Shown here in pieces: positions 4,421 to 6,049 of a DNA stretch of 6,049 nucleotides (position 1 is the stretch's first letter; each line of letters opens with the position of its first letter). The translations under genes and the position numbers were made by a program. The notes beneath the pieces were generated by a model. That model did not search any database. It saw only the letters and a list, made by a program, of their open reading frames with translations, and was not told the DNA's origin. This DNA comes from Bacteroidales bacterium (GTDB lineage Bacteria > Bacteroidota > Bacteroidia > Bacteroidales > FEN-979), in the NCBI GenBank assembly GCA_016926765.1, contig JAFGNY010000029.1, forward strand, positions 1-6,049, read 5' to 3'.

Positions 4421-6049
4421 ATGGATGGAACAAATAGAAGTACCGTAAATTATTACGGGAAACTTCCGGACCCTGTCATCGGAACCCGGGAGCAGAAAAC
4501 TCCTCCAACGCCCCGTGCCGCTTCCGCCCGGGAGCGCTATTTTGACACCAGATCCTCCGCTTCGATGGAGTTCCCCTACTGGTACACCAGACGCTGGGAA
4601 GAGCTGGAAGGAGAGATTCCTGTCGTTCGCCGGGCTGAAGCCCTGAAAGCAGGTTTTTCTCACCTCACCCCTACTATCTATCCGGGGGAATTGCTCTCCA
4701 TGGGAAAAGCCTCCTATCTGCGCGGATCATTCCCGATGCCATGGCTTTCCGAAGCCTTCTTTATGGCTGCTGAAGATAAATTCTACCAAGAGGCGCTGGA
4801 TTCGGGAAAACTGACTGCCGACACCTTTACTACCATGGTTACGGGAGGAGGGAATGTTACCCAAAGCATCGGGAACGTGATCTCCATTGCAGGAAAGTTC
4901 GGGATGCGGGTTGAGGAGATGCCAGTGATGATCGAAGTAGCCAAGCGATGGAAAGATAAATCAGTGGATGACGTAGGGCACAAGTACGAACAAATGGTGC
5001 CTGGCTATAAGGAAAAAGAGGCGATCATGCGGTCGGTCATCTGTATGTTCGACTCGGGATATACCCTCCCGCAGGGCCGCGAGGTGATCAACTTCTTTTA
5101 TCCCCTGCAATACGGAATTGAGGGGATCAAAACGATTTGTGACGAACGCATTGCAGAAGTGGCAGGAAAACCGGGAATGGACCGGCTCTATTTTTACCAG
5201 GCTGTCAAGATCATGTTGGAAGGGATTCAGGCATGGATCAGGAATTACGCTGAAGAGGCATCCTTTCTGGCCACCCTTGAAAAAGATCCCCGTCAAAAAC
5301 AGGAATATGAGGGGATGTCGGAACGTCTCAGCTGGATCTCCTCCAACCGGCCACGGAACTTCCATGATGCATTACAACTGATCTGGACCTTCCATCTTGC
5401 CGTGCTGAACGAAGATGCCATTTCGGGGCTTTCTCCAGGACGCGTAGGGCAGGTCCTTTTCCCTTACTGGGAACGGGATATCAAATCCGGCATCCTGGAT
5501 CGTGAAAAAAGCCTGGAACTGCTGGAATGTATGCGGATGAAGTTTACCGAGATCGACTGCTTTGCCTCCATGGGTGTTGTGGGTGGCGTGCTGTCGGGAA
5601 ATACCTTTAACAATCTCTGCCTTGGCGGATTAACAAAAGAGGGCAACTCAGCAGCCAACGAACTGGAGATGCTGATCCTGGAAGCCGGTATCCGGTGTGA
5701 TACGCCGCAGCCCACCCTTTCAATTCTTTATGATGAAAAGCTTCCTGAAGAGTTTCTTCTGAAAGGAGTGGAGTGCACAAAGATTGGCACGGGATACCCG
5801 GCGTGGGTCAGCAATCAGGTAGCGATGGAGTTTCTTCTGAAGAATTACGGCCATGAAGGCATGACGATGGAAGAGGCACGGGCCTGGTCGATCGGCGGAT
5901 GCCTTGAAACCTCTCCGGGAAGCTGGATGCCATTGGAACTGGATGGGAAGATCCACTGGATCCCCGGGGGCTCCGCTCCGGCAACGAGCGTTGGAGTTCA
6001 CTTCATATCCCTACCGAAGATCCTGGAAGTGGTTCTGTTTGATGGGATG
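4421..6049 (+). CDS. hpdB: Glycyl radical arylacetate decarboxylase, HpdB-like large subunit, 5' part (cut by window edge)
   Basis: The visible 543 residues are the N-terminal 60% or so of a glycyl radical enzyme of about 900 residues. The sequence closely follows 4-hydroxyphenylacetate decarboxylase HpdB as I recall it, with shared blocks MEFPYWY (49-55), IPVVRRAEALKA (66-77), RGSFPMPW (101-108), SIAGKFGMR (155-163), FDSGYTLPQGREVIN (210-224), NEDAISG (330-336) and GGCLETSPG (492-500). The thiyl-radical Cys is Cys494 and the partner acid is Glu496. With Ser335 and His527 these match HpdB C503, E505, S344 and H536 at one constant offset. The reaction is a radical decarboxylation of an arylacetate: p-cresol from 4-hydroxyphenylacetate, or toluene or skatole if the pocket differs. 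The glycyl radical loop and the residue for HpdB E637 lie past the edge. The ATG is the first start after an in-frame stop at 4412-4414. No small subunit or activase gene lies upstream; they would be expected downstream. It is oxygen-sensitive and cytosolic. Confidence 0.88.
   Translation, partial: MDGTNRSTVNYYGKLPDPVIGTREQKTPPTPRAASARERYFDTRSSASMEFPYWYTRRWEELEGEIPVVRRAEALKAGFSHLTPTIYPGELLSMGKASYLRGSFPMPWLSEAFFMAAEDKFYQEALDSGKLTADTFTTMVTGGGNVTQSIGNVISIAGKFGMRVEEMPVMIEVAKRWKDKSVDDVGHKYEQMVPGYKEKEAIMRSVICMFDSGYTLPQGREVINFFYPLQYGIEGIKTICDERIAEVAGKPGMDRLYFYQAVKIMLEGIQAWIRNYAEEASFLATLEKDPRQKQEYEGMSERLSWISSNRPRNFHDALQLIWTFHLAVLNEDAISGLSPGRVGQVLFPYWERDIKSGILDREKSLELLECMRMKFTEIDCFASMGVVGGVLSGNTFNNLCLGGLTKEGNSAANELEMLILEAGIRCDTPQPTLSILYDEKLPEEFLLKGVECTKIGTGYPAWVSNQVAMEFLLKNYGHEGMTMEEARAWSIGGCLETSPGSWMPLELDGKIHWIPGGSAPATSVGVHFISLPKILEVVLFDGM

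Noticed and set aside
4961..5365. 134-residue minus-strand open frame opposite the glycyl radical enzyme.
   Set aside because: It lies inside conserved HpdB-like coding sequence and has no motif of its own; the minus-strand frames at 4355-4663, 5464-5715 and 5720-6001 are rejected for the same reason.
4421..6049. Choline trimethylamine-lyase, diol dehydratase or pyruvate formate-lyase as the identity of the glycyl radical gene.
   Set aside because: The catalytic loop is GGCLETSPG and the flanking blocks follow HpdB; pyruvate formate-lyase has two adjacent cysteines at this place, and the CutC/diol dehydratase loops as I recall them are GCVE-type with different surroundings.

Overview
The window looks like a chromosomal stretch from an anaerobic member of the Bacteroidota, probably Bacteroidales-like. 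The main reasons are these. Several starts lack a convincing Shine-Dalgarno sequence. Boxes matching the Bacteroidota -7 promoter consensus TAnnTTTG lie just upstream of several genes. The protein set is typical of the phylum: a PlsC with the 'Bacteroidota-style' N-terminus, a cold-shock protein with a charged N-terminal extension, a secreted M28 peptidase with a PA-like insert, and a small secreted protein beginning GWYITPAGDT. An oxygen-sensitive glycyl radical enzyme points to anaerobic life. The species cannot be named from the sequence alone.

Layout. The left arm is on the minus strand: the 5' part of a PlsC-type lysophosphatidate acyltransferase gene (running off the left edge) and, upstream of it, a complete HI0933/YhiN-family flavoprotein. 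The two are 21 bases apart and probably co-transcribed. From about 1567 to 1659 there is a divergent intergenic region holding a perfect 10-bp inverted repeat, each arm of which contains an outward-facing TACCTTTG box. To the right, on the plus strand, come a cold-shock-domain protein, a secreted M28 zinc aminopeptidase-like enzyme and a small secreted protein of unknown function. The last two are only 13 bases apart. A short hairpin plus T-run ends this block at about 4382.

The right end (4421 to the edge) carries 543 residues of a glycyl radical enzyme. Its best match from memory is the large subunit of 4-hydroxyphenylacetate decarboxylase (HpdB) and its arylacetate decarboxylase relatives. 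The Ser, Cys, Glu and His active-site positions of HpdB (S344, C503, E505, H536) are all present at a constant offset of 9 residues (S335, C494, E496, H527). Such an enzyme decarboxylates an arylacetate made by amino-acid fermentation, giving p-cresol, toluene or skatole depending on specificity. The glycyl radical loop, the residue matching HpdB E637, any small subunit and the radical-SAM activase would lie beyond the right edge.

No tRNA, rRNA, mobile element or CRISPR array was seen. All the remaining long open frames are shadows of these six genes. The most notable item is the arylacetate decarboxylase. The divergent control region and the uncharacterised extensions of the cold-shock protein come next.
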